A stretch of 64,000 bases of DNA from Eimeria necatrix (taxonomy: Eukaryota; Apicomplexa; Conoidasida; Eucoccidiorida; Eimeriidae). A program made the translations under genes and the position numbers. The notes under the pieces are model-generated. The model was not told the DNA's origin, made no database searches, and worked only from the letters and a program-made list of their open reading frames with translations. Location: the NCBI RefSeq assembly GCF_000499385.1, contig NW_013652627.1:163501-227500 (forward strand). The letters run 5' to 3'. Below, piece by piece: positions 34,323-46,272 of the stretch (position 1 is its first letter; each line of letters opens with the position of its first letter).

Positions 34323-35362
34323 CAGGAGCCCCCGGAGGCGCAGCAGCAGCGGGGGGCGGCGGGGCGGGGGAGGCGTGCGTGGACTGGGGCTCGCTGTGCA
34401 GGCACTTGGCCGAAGACGCGTTTGCAGCGTGCTGCGCGTCGCTGAGCATGTCACCACTGGTCATGCTGGTGGACCGGGCCATTGTGGCGAGCACCACGGG
34501 GGGCGGGGCGCTGTCTGCGTGCCTGCGGCGGGGCCTGTCTGCTGCTGCGCGCCGCCCGCTCGCGCTGCTGCGCAGCCAGGGCTTTCAAGTGGTCTTTGGG
34601 GTCTACGCGGGGACTTACATGGCGGCCAACGCCGCAGAAACCATCAGCAGCGCAGTGGGCAGCACGGCTTCTTTGCCCAAGCTGGCCTGCGCCACTCTCT
34701 CCAACATTTTCCTCTGTGTCCGCAAAGACATCATCTTTGCCAAGCTCTACGGGGCCCCCGAGGGGCCCCTGGGGGCCTCCCGAAGAGCCGTGCCTGCTGC
34801 TTCCGTGGCTCTTTTCTTAGCCCGAGACGGGCTCACGATTGCTTCCGCGTTCACAGTGCCCCCCCTGATTGCTGCCTCTCTCGAGTCCTGGGCCCAAGAA
34901 GCAAAGGGCCACGCGCAGCAGGACCCCCCGCAGCAGCAGCAGGACCAGCAGCAGCAGCAGGACCAGCAGCAGCAGCAGCAGCAGCAGGAGCCCGCGGCGG
35001 CGGGGGAGCCCTGCAGCCGCCGCGGCGCTGCGCGGGGCGAGCTGCAGGGGGGGCTGCTGCAGCCGCTGCTGCTGTGGCGGCCGCAGCTGGCGCTGACTGC
35101 AGCACAAGTCTTGTCCCCAGTGTCTGTACAGCTGCTGTCCACGCCGCTGCACCTCCTTTCCCTCGACATTTACCACCGCCCCAAAGCCCCCGCCTGGGAT
35201 CGTCTCAAAGTCGTATCCAGCACTTACGGGCCCGCAGTGGTGGCCAGAGCTGCCCGCATAATCCCCGCCTTCGGCGGCGGCACTCTCATTAATGGCCGCA
35301 TCCGCAGCTGCCTCGCGGGGCCCGAGGCTGCCGAGTGCTCCTCCCCCGAGGCCCCCCTCTAG
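34085..35362 (+). CDS. Conserved multi-helix membrane protein, possibly mitochondrial
   Basis: Single-exon protein of 425 residues. From about residue 95 it contains CRHLAEDAFAACCASLSMSP, then VDRAIVAS, then GFQVVFGVYAGTYMAANAAE, then NIFLCVRKDIIFAKLYG, then FLARDGLTIASAFTVPP, and after a Gln-rich insertion QVLSPVSVQLLSTPLHLLSL followed by ARIIPAFGGGTLINGRIR. This succession of hydrophobic segments with fixed polar motifs (VDR, GTY, RKD, RD, TPLHLL, RIIPAFG) matches, as I recall it, an uncharacterised membrane family known from fungi and some protists and thought to be mitochondrial; it is not a typical carrier repeat protein. N-terminal Ala and the central Gln-rich insert are lineage additions. 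The start is the only upstream ATG in frame, and the frame ends at TAG. GGGGCCCC-type sequence begins about 150 bases after the stop. Function unknown. Confidence 0.75.
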
Positions 35363-35504
35363 CTGCTGCTGCTGCTGCTGCTGCTGCTGCGGCTGTTCGG
35401 CCCGGCGCAGCAGCGGGTCGCGGAAACGCCGCGGAAGCAGCAGCCCGGCTCGCTGCTGCTGCAGCAGCCAACAGGCGCAGCAAAGGGGGCTGGCTTTCTT
35501 CGGG

Positions 35505-35790
35505 GGGCCCAGAGGGACCTGCATGCACTGGGGGGCCCCCAGGGGGGCCCTGGAACCAGGTGCCAGAGCCGTTGTGAGGCTCTTGACCGACTTAGGGGCC
35601 CCCAGGGGACCCGTGGGACAGTGGGGGCCCCTGGGAGCCTTTTGGGGCCCCTTGGGACTACGGGGGCCCCTTGGGACTAGGGGGCCCCTGGGGGCCTTTT
35701 GGGGCCCCTTGGGACTACGAGGGCCCCTTGGAACTGGGGGGCCCCTGGGGGCCCCAAAGGGCCCCCAGACCCCTCAGGTCGCCCCGCAAA
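35505..35790. repeat. GGGGCCCCTTGGGACTA repeat tract
   Basis: Repeats of GGGGCCCCTTGGGACTACG and GGGGGCCCCTGGGGGCC, including a near-exact duplication of about 65 bases (35645-35665 against 35705-35725 and flanks). Related to the tracts at 20040-20160 and 20490-20660. Confidence 0.8.
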
Positions 35791-36189
35791 ACCGGGGAGA
35801 AATGCAGCAACTTGAGGGGTCCCCGCAAGAGCGGAGGCCCCCAAAGGAACTACAGGTGCTGCAAGGGGGCCCACAGGGGCCCCCCAAGGCTGAAGATCTG
35901 CAAAGAATTTTGGACTCAGCCATAAGCAGGAGAAGGGGGCCCTTGGAAGCTGGGGGCCCCGGGGCCCCCGGCAATAAGGCCCGCAAGGGGAATGGTGTAG
36001 GCAGCAGGCTAAGGCCCCCGCGGGCCTTGGCTGCTGACCAGCCTTGATGATGAGCAGCAACGAAGGATTTTGCTGCTGCTGCAGTGGGCCCCACAGGGGC
36101 CCCAGAAAGGCTCGAAAGAGCTGCTTGCACTTTAGTTTTACTTTTCTCGAAAGTGGGACCCTCAGAGCTTGCAAAGGCCCCATAGGGTG

Positions 36190-36340
36190 AGGGCCCCTTG
36201 CTGTCGGGGGGCCCCCTTGCTGGTAAGGGGCCCCCGTGCTGGTGAGACCCCCCGTGCTGTGGGGGCCCCCCTGGTGAAGGGGGCCCCCCTTGCGGGCTCT
36301 GGGGACACTGGCAGGTAGTGGGGGCCCCTTAGCCCCGAAC
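36190..36340. repeat. GGGGGCCCCC-spaced repeat
   Basis: Blocks of GGGGCCCCCTTGCTG, GGGGCCCCCGTGCTGG and similar, about 21 bases apart, six or so copies. Confidence 0.75.
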
Positions 36341-36940
36341 GGCTTCTTACTTTTCGCCGCGCAGCTGTAGGAGCCGCATGGGCCTGCAGCTTAGCTCTAG
36401 ATAACTGCAGCGTCTCCCGCTGCAGCGAAAATAACCAGCGTGCTGCCTGCTGCTGCTGCTGCTGCAGCAGCAGCACGGTAGAGAGCGGAAGCATCAAAAA
36501 CGCGAAGTTAGGGACTTTTGCAGAGGAAAGGGGGGGCAGGGGGGCTGGTAGTGAACAAATCTAGAGGCCCAGAACGCCTGGAAATGCTGAGCAGGGGCCC
36601 CCTGAGGGCCCCCTGGGAGGCTTTTGCTGCTGTGGCTTCTTCGCATCTACGCTGATAGGCAGCAGCAGCAGGTCGTTTAGGGCTGGGGTTTAGGGTTTGG
36701 GGTTTAGCAGCAACAGCAAATGCTCCTGCCTCCTGGAGAGTGGCCTGCACCTGAGGGGCTTCACTTTGCTTTGTGGACTTGGAGTTGCGCAGCAGCTGCA
36801 GCAGCAGCAAAGAGCAGCGGTGTCAGTTGCTGCTGCAGGTGCACTCAAACGCTCTCCCGCTGCTCTCTAGTGCTGCTGCCTCCCACTGCAGCTCCCCAGC
36901 CGCTCAGCCCCACACAAAAGGCAGCAGCAAATTAACTGCG

Positions 36941-37000
36941 CATGCAGCTGCATGTGCATGCAGCTGCATGCGCATGCAGCTGCATGCGCATGCAGCTGCG
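36941..37000. repeat. 16-bp palindromic tandem repeat CATGCAGCTGCATGCG
   Basis: Three full units and a partial fourth. Each unit contains GCATGCAGCTGCATGC, which is self-complementary, so the array can form hairpins or a cruciform on either strand. Confidence 0.9.
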
Positions 37001-37394
37001 CTTCTGATTTTCTGCCATTTTGCAGACGGGCTGCGTGCCCTACAGAGAGAAGAGCTGCCCCGAAAAGGAAATACTAGTTATTACTAGTCGCATTCTTGTG
37101 AGCTCCTGGAGTGAAGATGTGAAGAAGTAGGAGCCAACGAAAGAGAATAAAATAAGGCTGTGGCAGCGGCCTTAAGTGCTCAAGACGCGCTCAAAGTGCA
37201 GAACTAAAGACGCAGTTGTCTGGCCTCCGGGCCAACAAGAAGACACAGAAGAATCCGCAGCTCCGTAGCTGCCACTTTGCTTCCAGCAGCGCCCCCAGCA
37301 GCAGCTACTGGGAAAAACCAGAGGCCCGGGGGGCGCCGCGGAGGCCTAGCAGCTCTACTGCCGCAGCACAAACGGGGCTGCGAACGGCTCGCCA

Positions 37395-37500
37395 GCCAGA
37401 GAGCCAGCTGGCTAGCTAGCTGGGCAGCTAGCTGCGTAGCTAGCTGAGTGGCTTGCTGGCTAAGTAGCTGGCGAGCTAGCTAGCTGGGTAGCTAGCTGTC
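37395..37500. repeat. TAGC/GCTAGC tetranucleotide array at the 3' end of the importin gene
   Basis: Repeated GCTAGCTAGCTGG with short variations, ending about a dozen bases before the importin stop codon at 37513. Sister arrays lie at 10690-10730, 37783-37830, 42262-42424 and 58681-58721, four of the five inside introns. Confidence 0.9.
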
Positions 37501-37512
37501 ATTGGCAGCTGG

Positions 37513-39291
37513 CTATGCCGGGGCAGCTGCATCTTCGAGAATGCGTCTGAGTTTCTTGGTTTGCTTCGGGGTGAAGGCCTTGGCTAGCTGCTCGAGGGGC
37601 GCGGGCTCGCCAGAGGCATTCACCTTTTCAAAAAGAGCTACTGTTTCCTTATCCAGATCCCCATCGGCAAACGCCGTCTTATAAACCCCAGCCAGCACCC
37701 CCAGCGCGTGGCCCACGCGGGACAGCTCCGCGCTGAAGAAGCCGTTGCGGTCCTGCACAGCAAAGAGCTCAACAACGGCCAGCTCTCAGCTAGCTAGCTA
37801 GCTGGCTAGCTGGCTAGCTAGCTAGCTAGCCGTGCAGCTGCGCTGCAGCGCAGCAGTTTCGTGAGGTGCTCGTCTGGGGCACTCGCACGAGTCCGGTGAA
37901 AATCAGTGCAGCGAGAGAGCAGCACTTTCCAAAGACCCCGCAAGGCTGCCCGCAGCAGCAGCAGCAGCAGCGGCAGCAGCAGCAGCGGGACTTCGTACCC
38001 TCTTGAGTGCTTCAAGAAGCTGCTTGTGCACGCGGAGGCCTTCTGTTGCGTCTTGCTTAAGAGGCAGCGAACTCAACCAAGTTGCTGTCAGGCGTTCTGT
38101 GTCTGCCCCAAGAGCTGCTGCCTGGTACTCCACGAGGTCCCCAAGGGCGGCGACGGCATTGTCCACTGCTGCCTGCAGCAGCAGCAGCAACAGCAGCAGA
38201 AGCAGAAGCAGCACCACCAGTAGGAGACGCGCGGGCAGCAGGGGCACCTCGCATGCAGCAGCCAATGGCCACTCTCTCCTGCTGCGTAGCTGCAGCAACT
38301 TTCCTCTGCTGCACGCGCCATGCGTGCCAGCAGCAGCAGCAGCAGCAGCAGTGCATGCAGCAGCCGCTTACAGTGCATGTTTTTCCGCGTTTGCCCTTGC
38401 CCTTGTCGATGACTAGCAGCAGATTCCTCGCTGCAGCAGCAGCAAAGCCAGCAAAGCCCTCAACCTTTGCTGCTTGCTGCACCCCGTAGGCAGCAGCCTG
38501 AACGACCCGCTGGTCTTCACTCAGAAGACACTCCAGCAGCTGCGGCAGAAACCGCGGCCAGAGCCCAATGGACCCCTCCTGCGCAGCCACAGACCCCCGC
38601 ACTCAAAACCCTAAACCCTAAACCCTAAAACCCTAAACCCTAATTCGGAAGATCAAAGTGCACTGCTCCTTAGGGGCCCCCAAAAGCCACACGGAGGACC
38701 CGAGGGGGCCCCTTGGGGGCCTCCAAAATGCTGCAGATGCCGTTATAAAGACCCCTGTAGGCTGAATGATACAATTAGCTAAATCTCCCACAAGACAGCA
38801 AATGGCTTTAAAACTGACTTCTAAAAAAGGCTTAAATATCCTTATCAAGGCCCCCCAAAAGGCATAAAGTGCCACAACACTATCTAAGGCTCTAAATGCC
38901 TTTAATGAGGGCCTCTAAAGGGCTTTAAGGCCCTAAAAGAGTACCTTGAGGTGCTGCAGAATGTCGCAGCAAACAAACAGCCCCACAGCCTTGTCGTCGT
39001 TGCATGCGTTGGGCCCCAAAAGACCCTCAGCAAAACCCAAAGCCGACTCTATTGCGGGGCCCCCCAGGAACTCCGCAGGGTGGCTCCGCATAAGCGACCC
39101 CACCAACTCCACCAGCGACGAGCTCAAGTTCCTCTCCTGCAGCAGCAGCAGCAGCAGCAGCAGCAAGAGCAGCAGGTGCACCAGTGGCAGATGCTGCAGA
39201 CGCGGCAGCATGCGGCAGCGTCGTGTTCGTGGCTCGATGGCAGCTGGAGGTGTCAAACCCGTACACAGACCATCACCAGCAGCAGCAACAC

Positions 39292-39340
<49 letters not shown>

Positions 39341-41189
39341 CCCACAGTCTCCTCGTCCTCGACTTCGTCGGATAGTTCTTCGTCTTCGGTCTCTGCCTCC
39401 GCCTGCCGCGAAGCTGCCAGTTGCTGCCTCCTCTCGCCGCTCTTGCGCAGCAGCTCCATCGCCTTGTTCACCTCCTCAGCGACCTACAGCAACATAGAAG
39501 CACTGCACACCCTGCTGCTGCTGCTGCTGCTGCTGCTGCGCAGGCGAGAAAGAGGCAAAGACGCAGCAGCTAGACTGCAGCAAGGAGCAGAGAAAGAAGA
39601 CTCCGGCCACGCGTGTAGAAGGGAGGAAAGGCAAACGGGGAATCCACATACACAGAAATGAGGCAAAGACAGCAGCAGCAGCAGCACCAACAACAGCAGC
39701 AGCAGCCGGATTCGCTGTGAAGAGAGCTGGAGCAGAGGGGCACAAAAGTGACCAGTGGTGCACAGCAGCAGCAGCAGCAGCAGGGGGTCTTCTGCTGACC
39801 TCCAGAGGGCTGAGGATGCCGCCTGCTGCTGCGTCAATGCAGCGGGAAAGAGCAGCAACTTGGGTTTGTGCTGCTTCTGCGTCAGTGTCTGCGTCTGCAA
39901 GGGAAGCAAAAACGTCTCGAAGAGTTTCCAGCAGCAGCTGGCGCCTGATGCTGCTGTGCTGCGGGCACAGGGCCAGGACCTCCAGCAGCGAAGCAGTTGC
40001 TTCCAGGGCCCTTTCCTTGACCGCCTCCGAAAGCATGTGGCCCAGCAGTGGACCAATGGTCTGCGCGGTCTGCAGCAGCAGCCCCCGCACCTCCTCCGCC
40101 GTCTCTGGCACTGCAGCAGCAGCAGCTAACGGCTGCGCCAGCACTGACAGCACCGTCTGCAGCAGCTCCAAAGCCCGCTCTTGTTCCTCCAGCAGCGAAG
40201 TCCGCAGCCCCACACTTTTTGTCTCATCAAGCACCACATAAGTCATGTCCTGAAAAGCGTCAAAGTACATTTTTGAATCCATTTCAGCGCATTTAAATGC
40301 ATCTAAACACTCAAATATAAATTCAATCACAAAGAGGCAAATTGCACTCCATAAAGCCGAAAAACAAGAGGCTTTCTGCTGCCCTCGCTGCTGCCTTTGT
40401 TCAAATCCGTATGTGCTTGAATGAATACGCACAAACAAATGTGAAAGCGCTTGAAGAACAGGAGAAAAACTTGAAAAGATGACAAAGTGCGAAAAGCAGC
40501 AGCAAATTTTCAAAACAAGTTGTGTTTGAAACAAGTTGTAAAAGCATGCAAGGCAACGCTAAAAACCAGAAAAGAAGTTACAGAGCAGCAGCGGACAACG
40601 CAGAGAAGGTAAAACGACGCAGGAAGCAGCAGCAAAACTTGCAAAGAAGGTGAAAACGCGCGTAGGGCAGCAGCAAAACTTGAAAAGAAGGAGAGCAGCA
40701 GCAAAACTTGCAAACTAGGTAAAGAGGCGCTGAAAGCCGCAGCAAAACTTGAAAAAAGCGACGGCAAAGCTTGTAAAGGAATTGAAAAGGCGCGAAAAGC
40801 AGCAGCAGAAATTGAAAAGAATCTGGAAAGCAGCAGCAAAAGTTGGAACGAAGCTGACGCGGCGCGTAAAGCAGCAGCAGATGCCCAAAAAGAAGCTGAG
40901 AAGAGGGGGAAGGCAGCAGCAAAACTTGAAAAGCAGCAGCAGCAGCAGCAAAACTTGAAAAGCAGCAGCAGCAAAATGCTGAAAAGGCGCACCTCAAAGG
41001 CGGGGTCCTCCTGGGCGCGGGCCAACTCGTCGGGCTGCAGCTCGCGGGGCTGCAGCGCCAAAACGGCGAAGAGCTGCGGCAGCAGCTGCCCCAAGTAAGG
41101 AATAAAATCTGCTTCTAAGACTCTGCAGAGTCTGGCGAGGGCCTCTGCGAGGTATTCCCGCAAAGTTTCCGTTTCTTCCACCTCTTCCC

Positions 41190-41230
<41 letters not shown>

Positions 41231-41334
41231 GCGCTGTTCGCCGCCACCAGAGAAGACTCCGTCGTACGGAACAGCTGCAACAGCTGCTCCATCACCACCC
41301 TGCTGTCCGGCGCAAACACGCTCTTCCCTGCAGC

Positions 41335-41390
<56 letters not shown>

Positions 41391-42582
41391 GGTGCACGTG
41401 CCGCGGGCTTTATTGGATTTGCGTGGCTCATTCCTGTCAGTTCCCTCGCTGCAGCTCCCTCCACTCTCTTCCCCTAGCTCCCGCCTCCCCAGTGCACTTC
41501 CCAACCCCCAAACCCTAAACCCCAAACCCTAAACCCTAAACCCTAAACCCTACCGACGCTGTAGCCCACGATGGAGGCGGCCTCGATGGCCTTGCACCTG
41601 AGGCTGCTGAGCAGCGCCGCCTCTCTGTGGCTGCTCGGCTGCGGGCCCGTTTGGCTTATTAGCTGCAGCAGCGCCGGCAGCACTGAAGAGTAGTAAACCT
41701 TGAAGTCGCTTTCCAGCACTCCAGCCACCACTGCTATGCAAGTTATCGCGTGCTGCCGCACCAGCAGCGCTGCACGCCCCCCACACACAAACCTGCTGCT
41801 GCTGCTGCTGCTGCTGCTGGTGATACTGCTGCAGTTGCTGCTGCTGCTGCTGTTGTTGACGCTACTGCTGCAGTTGCTGCTGCTGCTGCTACTGCTACTG
41901 CTGCTGATACTGCTGCAGTTGCTGCTGCTGCCGCTACTGCTAGTGATACTGTTGCTCCTGCTGCTGCTACTGCTGCAGTTGCTACTGCTGCTGCACTGCT
42001 GCGGGCGCTACTGCTGGTGCTGCTGGTGCTGCTGCTGCAGCTGCTGCTGCCCGTGCTGCAGTGGCTGCTGCTGCGCGCCCGGCTGGCGCGTGGCTGCGGC
42101 TCAGCGCTCACGGGAAGAAGTGTCAGCTAGCTCCAGCACTTTGGGCATAACTGCAGGAAGCACTTTTTTCATTTCTTTCTTTTCCAACTCTTCCGCGAAG
42201 TTCACGAAGGCCGCGCAGGCGTGACTCCGCACCCGCGGGGTCTGCAAACAGCCGCAAGCGCCGCTCAGCAGCTAGCCAGCTAGCCGCCTAGCTAGCTAGC
42301 TAGTCGTTTAGCTAGCTAGCCAGCTAGCTAGCCAGCCAGCTAGCCGCCTAGCTAGCTAGCTAGTTGTTTAGCTAGCTAGCCAGCTAGCTAATCAGCCAGC
42401 TAGCCAGCCAGCTAGCTAGCTAGCCAGGTGGGGACTCACCGGGTCGGAGAAGCAGCGGACTAGAGGGTCCAGCAGCTCGTGGGTGTACTCGTGCTGCACT
42501 GTGGGCGCGTGGTCGAGGGCCAGCTGGCCCAGGCATTGGCAAGCAGCAAAACGCACGCGGTAGTCCGTGTCCCCCAGCGCCT

Positions 42583-42614
<32 letters not shown>

Positions 42615-42740
42615 TTGTGTGCAGCAGCAGCAGGTAGCAGGCAGCACCAGCAGCACACGTACCCGCACGCAGACCAGCAGCAGGCGCAACGCCAGCACTG
42701 AAACCAACAGCAGCAGTAAGACCAGCAGCTGCAGTAAGAC

Positions 42741-42778
<38 letters not shown>

Positions 42779-43094
42779 CCTTGGCAACAGTGTGGACGAC
42801 AGCAGCGAGCTGCTGCTCGTCGCCTTGGGGAAGATATTCTGCAGTTTGGGCGATGGCCATGAGAGCCACAAAACGGAAAGTCCATTTCTCTTGTTCTAGA
42901 AAGGGTTTTATGGCATCTGCGAGCAGCGGCAGCAAATGAGTAGCAGCAGACAGACTCTCCCGCTTCGAGTTCCTGCTGCTGCTGCTGCTGCTGCTGCTGC
43001 CCTCCTCCTCCTCGAAGCTCCGCGCCAGCCGGTCCAGCCCCTCCTCCCCGATCCCGTACATCCGCTGCTCCTGCACGCAGCACAGCCACAACAT

Positions 43095-43136
<42 letters not shown>

Positions 43137-43639
43137 TGCGCGCACTATCCCTATATAGAGAAACGCAGCAGCACCAGACAAGCAGCAGCAGCACCGCCCT
43201 CCCCCAACGAGCAGCAGCAGCAGCTCCCTAACCGCCACCACCACCACAAGCCCCAGCATCAAACCCAGCCGCAGCAGCATCAGCAGCAGCAATATGAGCA
43301 GCAGAAAGAACAGCAAAGTGACCAGCAGCAGCAGCACCAAAATGAGCAGCACCAACAACAGCAAAGTGACCAGCAGCAGCAGCACCAAAATGAGCAGCAC
43401 CAATAACAGCAAAATGACCAGCAGCAGCAGCACCAAAATAAGCAGCACCAACAACAGCAAAGTCATCAGCACCAGCAGCACCAAAGTGAGCAGCAGCAAC
43501 AGCACCAAAATAAGCAGCAGCAACAGCACCAAAATGAGCAGCAGCAACAGCACCGAAATGAACAGCACCAGCAGCAAAGCACCAAAATGAGCAGCAGCAA
43601 CAGCACCAAAACGAGCAGCAGCAACAGCACCGAAATGAA

Positions 43640-43692
<53 letters not shown>

Positions 43693-44163
43693 GCGGCGCA
43701 CGTCGTCGTCCTCCTCGCCGGACTCGAACCAGGGTTTGTACTCTTCGCGTTCGGCCTCGAGCATACACCTGAGGAGAGTGTTGAGGACTTCGCGCAGGGT
43801 GTCTGTACACCCCAGCAGGCTTTGAGGCCTCATTTCCGCGTAGCACAGCAGCGCCTCAATGGCCAGTCTTCGGAGAGTTTCCGTGCCTTCCACTTTGTCT
43901 GCTGCTGCTGCTGCTGCTGCTCCTGCGACGGAGGGGGTTGCTGCGCCGGGGGCGGCCGCGGGGGCGCCGGAGCCTGCTGCTGCAGCTGCTGCTGCTGCTG
44001 CTGCTGCTGCTGCGTCCGCAGCAGCAGCAAGGCCCGGCAAGCCCTTCCCCGCGTTCGCCAGCGCCAACAAGTAATTCAGCAGCAGCGGCAGCTGAGGCTT
44101 CAGCAGCGCAGCGCCGCCGCCCCTGTCCGCCTCCACCAGCTGCACCAACAAGCCCGCCACCCT

Positions 44164-44197
<34 letters not shown>

Positions 44198-44506
44198 TAA
44201 TGCAGCAGCAACAGCAGCAGCACTAGCGGCAGGTTGTGGGCAGGCAGCTGCTGCAGAGGTCCCAACCGAGCGCCAGCAGCAGCAGCCAAATAAAGCACTA
44301 CAACAACCGCAGCAGCAGCAGCAGCAGCAGCAACGGCAGCAACAGCAGCAGCAGCAGCAGCAGCCTCACCTCTCGGCCAGCTGGAAGTCCGGAGTCTCCC
44401 CCGGCTGCGTCTCTGCGCCCGCCTGCCGCAGCGCCGCCTCAGCAGCAGAAATCACCAGAAGGGACACGGGGCTTTCCGCAGTCCCCACCTTTCTGTAAAC
44501 ACCTGC

Positions 44507-44549
<43 letters not shown>

Positions 44550-45359
44550 CAGGTGAGCAGCGGCGCGTGCGGCCGGTGGGCAGCAGCAGAAGCAGCAGCA
44601 GCGGGACGAGCTGTGCAGCGGCTGCAAAGGAGCCGGAGCGGCGCTGCGGCCGCAGGAGCAGCAGCGCCGCAGCAGCAGCAGCAGCAGCGCAGCAGCAGCA
44701 GCAGCAGCAGCAGCAGCGCAGCAGCAGCAGCAGCGCGGACTTCGCTGTCCGTCCTCCACGAGGGCGACGAGGAGCGAGAGGGCCTCGACGTTGGTCTCAG
44801 CAGCAGCAGCAGCACTGAGGCAGCGGCGGACAAGGGCCCCCAAGTGGGTACTTTCTTGGGGGCCCCCCAGCTGGGGCCCCAAGGCCGGGACAACTTCTGC
44901 AAGAATGTGAAGGGCCCCCTGCTGCTGCTGCGGCTCGCTGCTGCTGAGCAGCTGCAGCAGCTGGGGCCCCAGAGTGGTCCACTGGTCCTCTGGGAGGAGG
45001 TCGCAGGCGAGGTCTGCAGTGGTGCTGCAGATGTTGCTGCGGACAGTCTTGCTGCTCTCCTGCTGCAGCTGCTGCAGCAGCGTCTGCTGCACTGCTGCCT
45101 TTGCTGCAGCAGACAGCCGGCCCCACAGGTGGGCCCCCCCCTCCAGGGGGCCCCCGAAGGCCGAAGACCGCAGCAGCACAGCAGCCTGCAGCCGCAGCTG
45201 CTCCTCGGGGTGCCCCGAAAGAGTCTGCAGCAAACAGCCCACGTAGCTGTCTGCTGCTGCTGCTTTGAGAGCAGCAAGTTGGGCTTCTGCCTGCCGCCGC
45301 ACAGCAGCATCTTCGGCCAGCGTGGCCTGCAGCAGCTCGCAGAACTTCGCCGCGTCCAT
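37513..45359 (-). CDS. IPO5: Importin-5/Kap121-type karyopherin beta, 14 exons
   Basis: Nuclear import receptor made of HEAT repeats, binding cargo and Ran-GTP at the nuclear pore. Exons, all joining in phase: 45359-44741, 44502-44370, 44161-43702, 43070-42780, 42580-42440, 42241-42112, 41769-41554, 41327-40993, 40249-39800, 39483-39346, 39136-38945, 38578-38372, 38172-37999, 37752-37513. Together they give 1,241 residues against about 1,100 for animal IPO5; the excess is Ala, Ser and Gln runs. Family landmarks in order: DAAKFCELLQATL at the start; CYAEMRPQSL and WFESGEEDDD before exon 4; WTFRFVALMAIAQ; DTDYRVRFAACQCLGQLA; KAIEAASIVGYSVG; an acidic stretch in exon 10 (ETEDEELSDEVEDEE); QAAAYGVQQAAK; and TPKQTKKLRRIL at the end. 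Acceptor of exon 7 is the weakest call. Telomere-like arrays lie in introns 7 and 11 and just upstream of the ATG. Confidence 0.92.
38604..38643. repeat. Telomere-like array in importin intron 11
   Basis: Five or so AAACCCT units on the plus strand, TTTAGGG on the sense strand, 25 bases upstream of the acceptor at 38579. Confidence 0.9.
40600..40980. repeat. Minisatellite AAAGCAGCAGCAAAACTTG in importin intron 8
   Basis: About twelve degenerate units of AGCAGCAGCAAAACTTGAAAA, 20-45 bases apart with differing linkers, between the exon 8 donor (40992) and the exon 9 acceptor (40250). Sense-strand translations give LLLLSFFSSF-type repeats; these are intronic because the flanking exons join in phase and match the family without them. 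Confidence 0.85.
41506..41552. repeat. Telomere-like array forming the donor of importin intron 7
   Basis: AAACCCT units on the plus strand; the sense strand reads GTAGGGTTTAGGGTTTAGGG from the first intron base, so the 5' splice site is itself a telomere-like unit. Confidence 0.9.
42262..42424. repeat. TAGC array in importin intron 5
   Basis: About 160 bases of GCTAGCTAGCCAGC units with TCGTTTAG and TTGTTTAG interruptions at 80-base spacing, so a higher-order duplication is visible. It ends just inside the exon 5 donor at 42439. Confidence 0.9.
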
Positions 45360-45366
45360 TGTGCGG

Positions 45367-45397
45367 CTAGGGTTTAGGGTTTAGGGTTTAGGGTTTG
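45367..45397 (-). promoter_or_regulatory. Telo-box-like array just upstream of the importin start codon
   Basis: On the gene's sense strand four AAACCCTA units end about eight bases before the ATG at 45359. The prefoldin gene has the same arrangement (48105-48139). In plants, AAACCCTA telo-boxes near the transcription start bind Myb-type factors in translation-related genes; a similar role here is inference. The array may simply be 5' untranslated sequence. Confidence 0.4.
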
Positions 45398-46142
45398 CGG
45401 CTCCGGCTTCGGCTCGCCGCCTCCTCGCGCCCTCGCAGCCGCAGCTGCAAACCCTGCTGCAGCTGCTCGCCGGAAGCCGCGGGGGCCCCCAAGGCCCTCA
45501 GCTGCAGCAGCAGACAGCAGCAGCAGGCAGCAGCAGCAGGGGCCCCGCCAGCCTCGAGGCGCTGCAGGGCTAGGGTTTAGGGTTTAGGGTTTGCGCTTCG
45601 CCGCTCGCGCTCCACAGTTCACAAGCCAATGCCCTTTTAAACAGCACCTCCTGCAAACTACTCAAACCCCAAAGGCCTTTGCTGCTGCTCCGCGCTGCCC
45701 CACGGCTGCGGGGCTGCGGCCAACCGCTGGCTGCTGCTGCTCGGCTGCTGCTGCTGCGCTGCAGCAGCCGCTGCTGCTGCTCCTGCTCGACCAGCCGCTC
45801 CCGGCAGCCTTTTTTTGCAACTTTGTTGCACCTCATTTATTGAAATTCAACTAAGAAGTCCTGAAATAAAGCTTGAGACTTTTCCTCCACTTTCTAGAGG
45901 TGGCTGCTGACGGCAGCTCCTGCTGCATCGAAGCCCCGCAGCTGCGGTGTATCCGCAGCTCTCGATTGACCCAGCCTTTTTAGTCTTTTTGCTGTTTTGC
46001 TTTTCATTTCTTTTGTTTGTTTTGTTTGCCATTTAGTTCAAGATCTGAAAGTTCTTTAAGCAGTAGGAACAACTGAATTCCAGGGGCCCTCAGACCCGCA
46101 GCGGGGCCCCCCGTGCTCGCAGCTGAAACGTTCGGAGGCCCC

Positions 46143-46272
46143 GTGCTGCTGCTGAGCTGCTGCTGAGCTGCTGCTGCGCTGCTGCCGGGCTGCTGCTGCG
46201 CTGCTGCTGGGCTGCTGCTGCGCTGCTGCTGGGCTGCTGCTGCGCTGCTGCTGCGCTGCTGCTGCAGCAGCA
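46143..46272. repeat. CTGCTGCTGGGCTGCTGCTGCG minisatellite
   Basis: CTG repeats interrupted every 9-15 bases by AG, CG or GG, giving units such as GCTGCTGCTGAGCTG. Not assigned to a gene. Confidence 0.8.

Larger units (their letters stand above)
35363..37512. other. Repeat-filled intergenic region between convergent genes
   Basis: No gene is supported between the membrane-protein stop and the importin stop. It contains CTG repeats just after the stop, GGGGCCCC-type tracts (35505-35790, 36190-36340), a telomere-like array (36684-36707), a 16-bp palindromic tandem repeat (36941-37000) and a TAGC array (37395-37500). Frames through the G/C tracts give Gly-Pro-Leu repeats. Confidence 0.6.
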
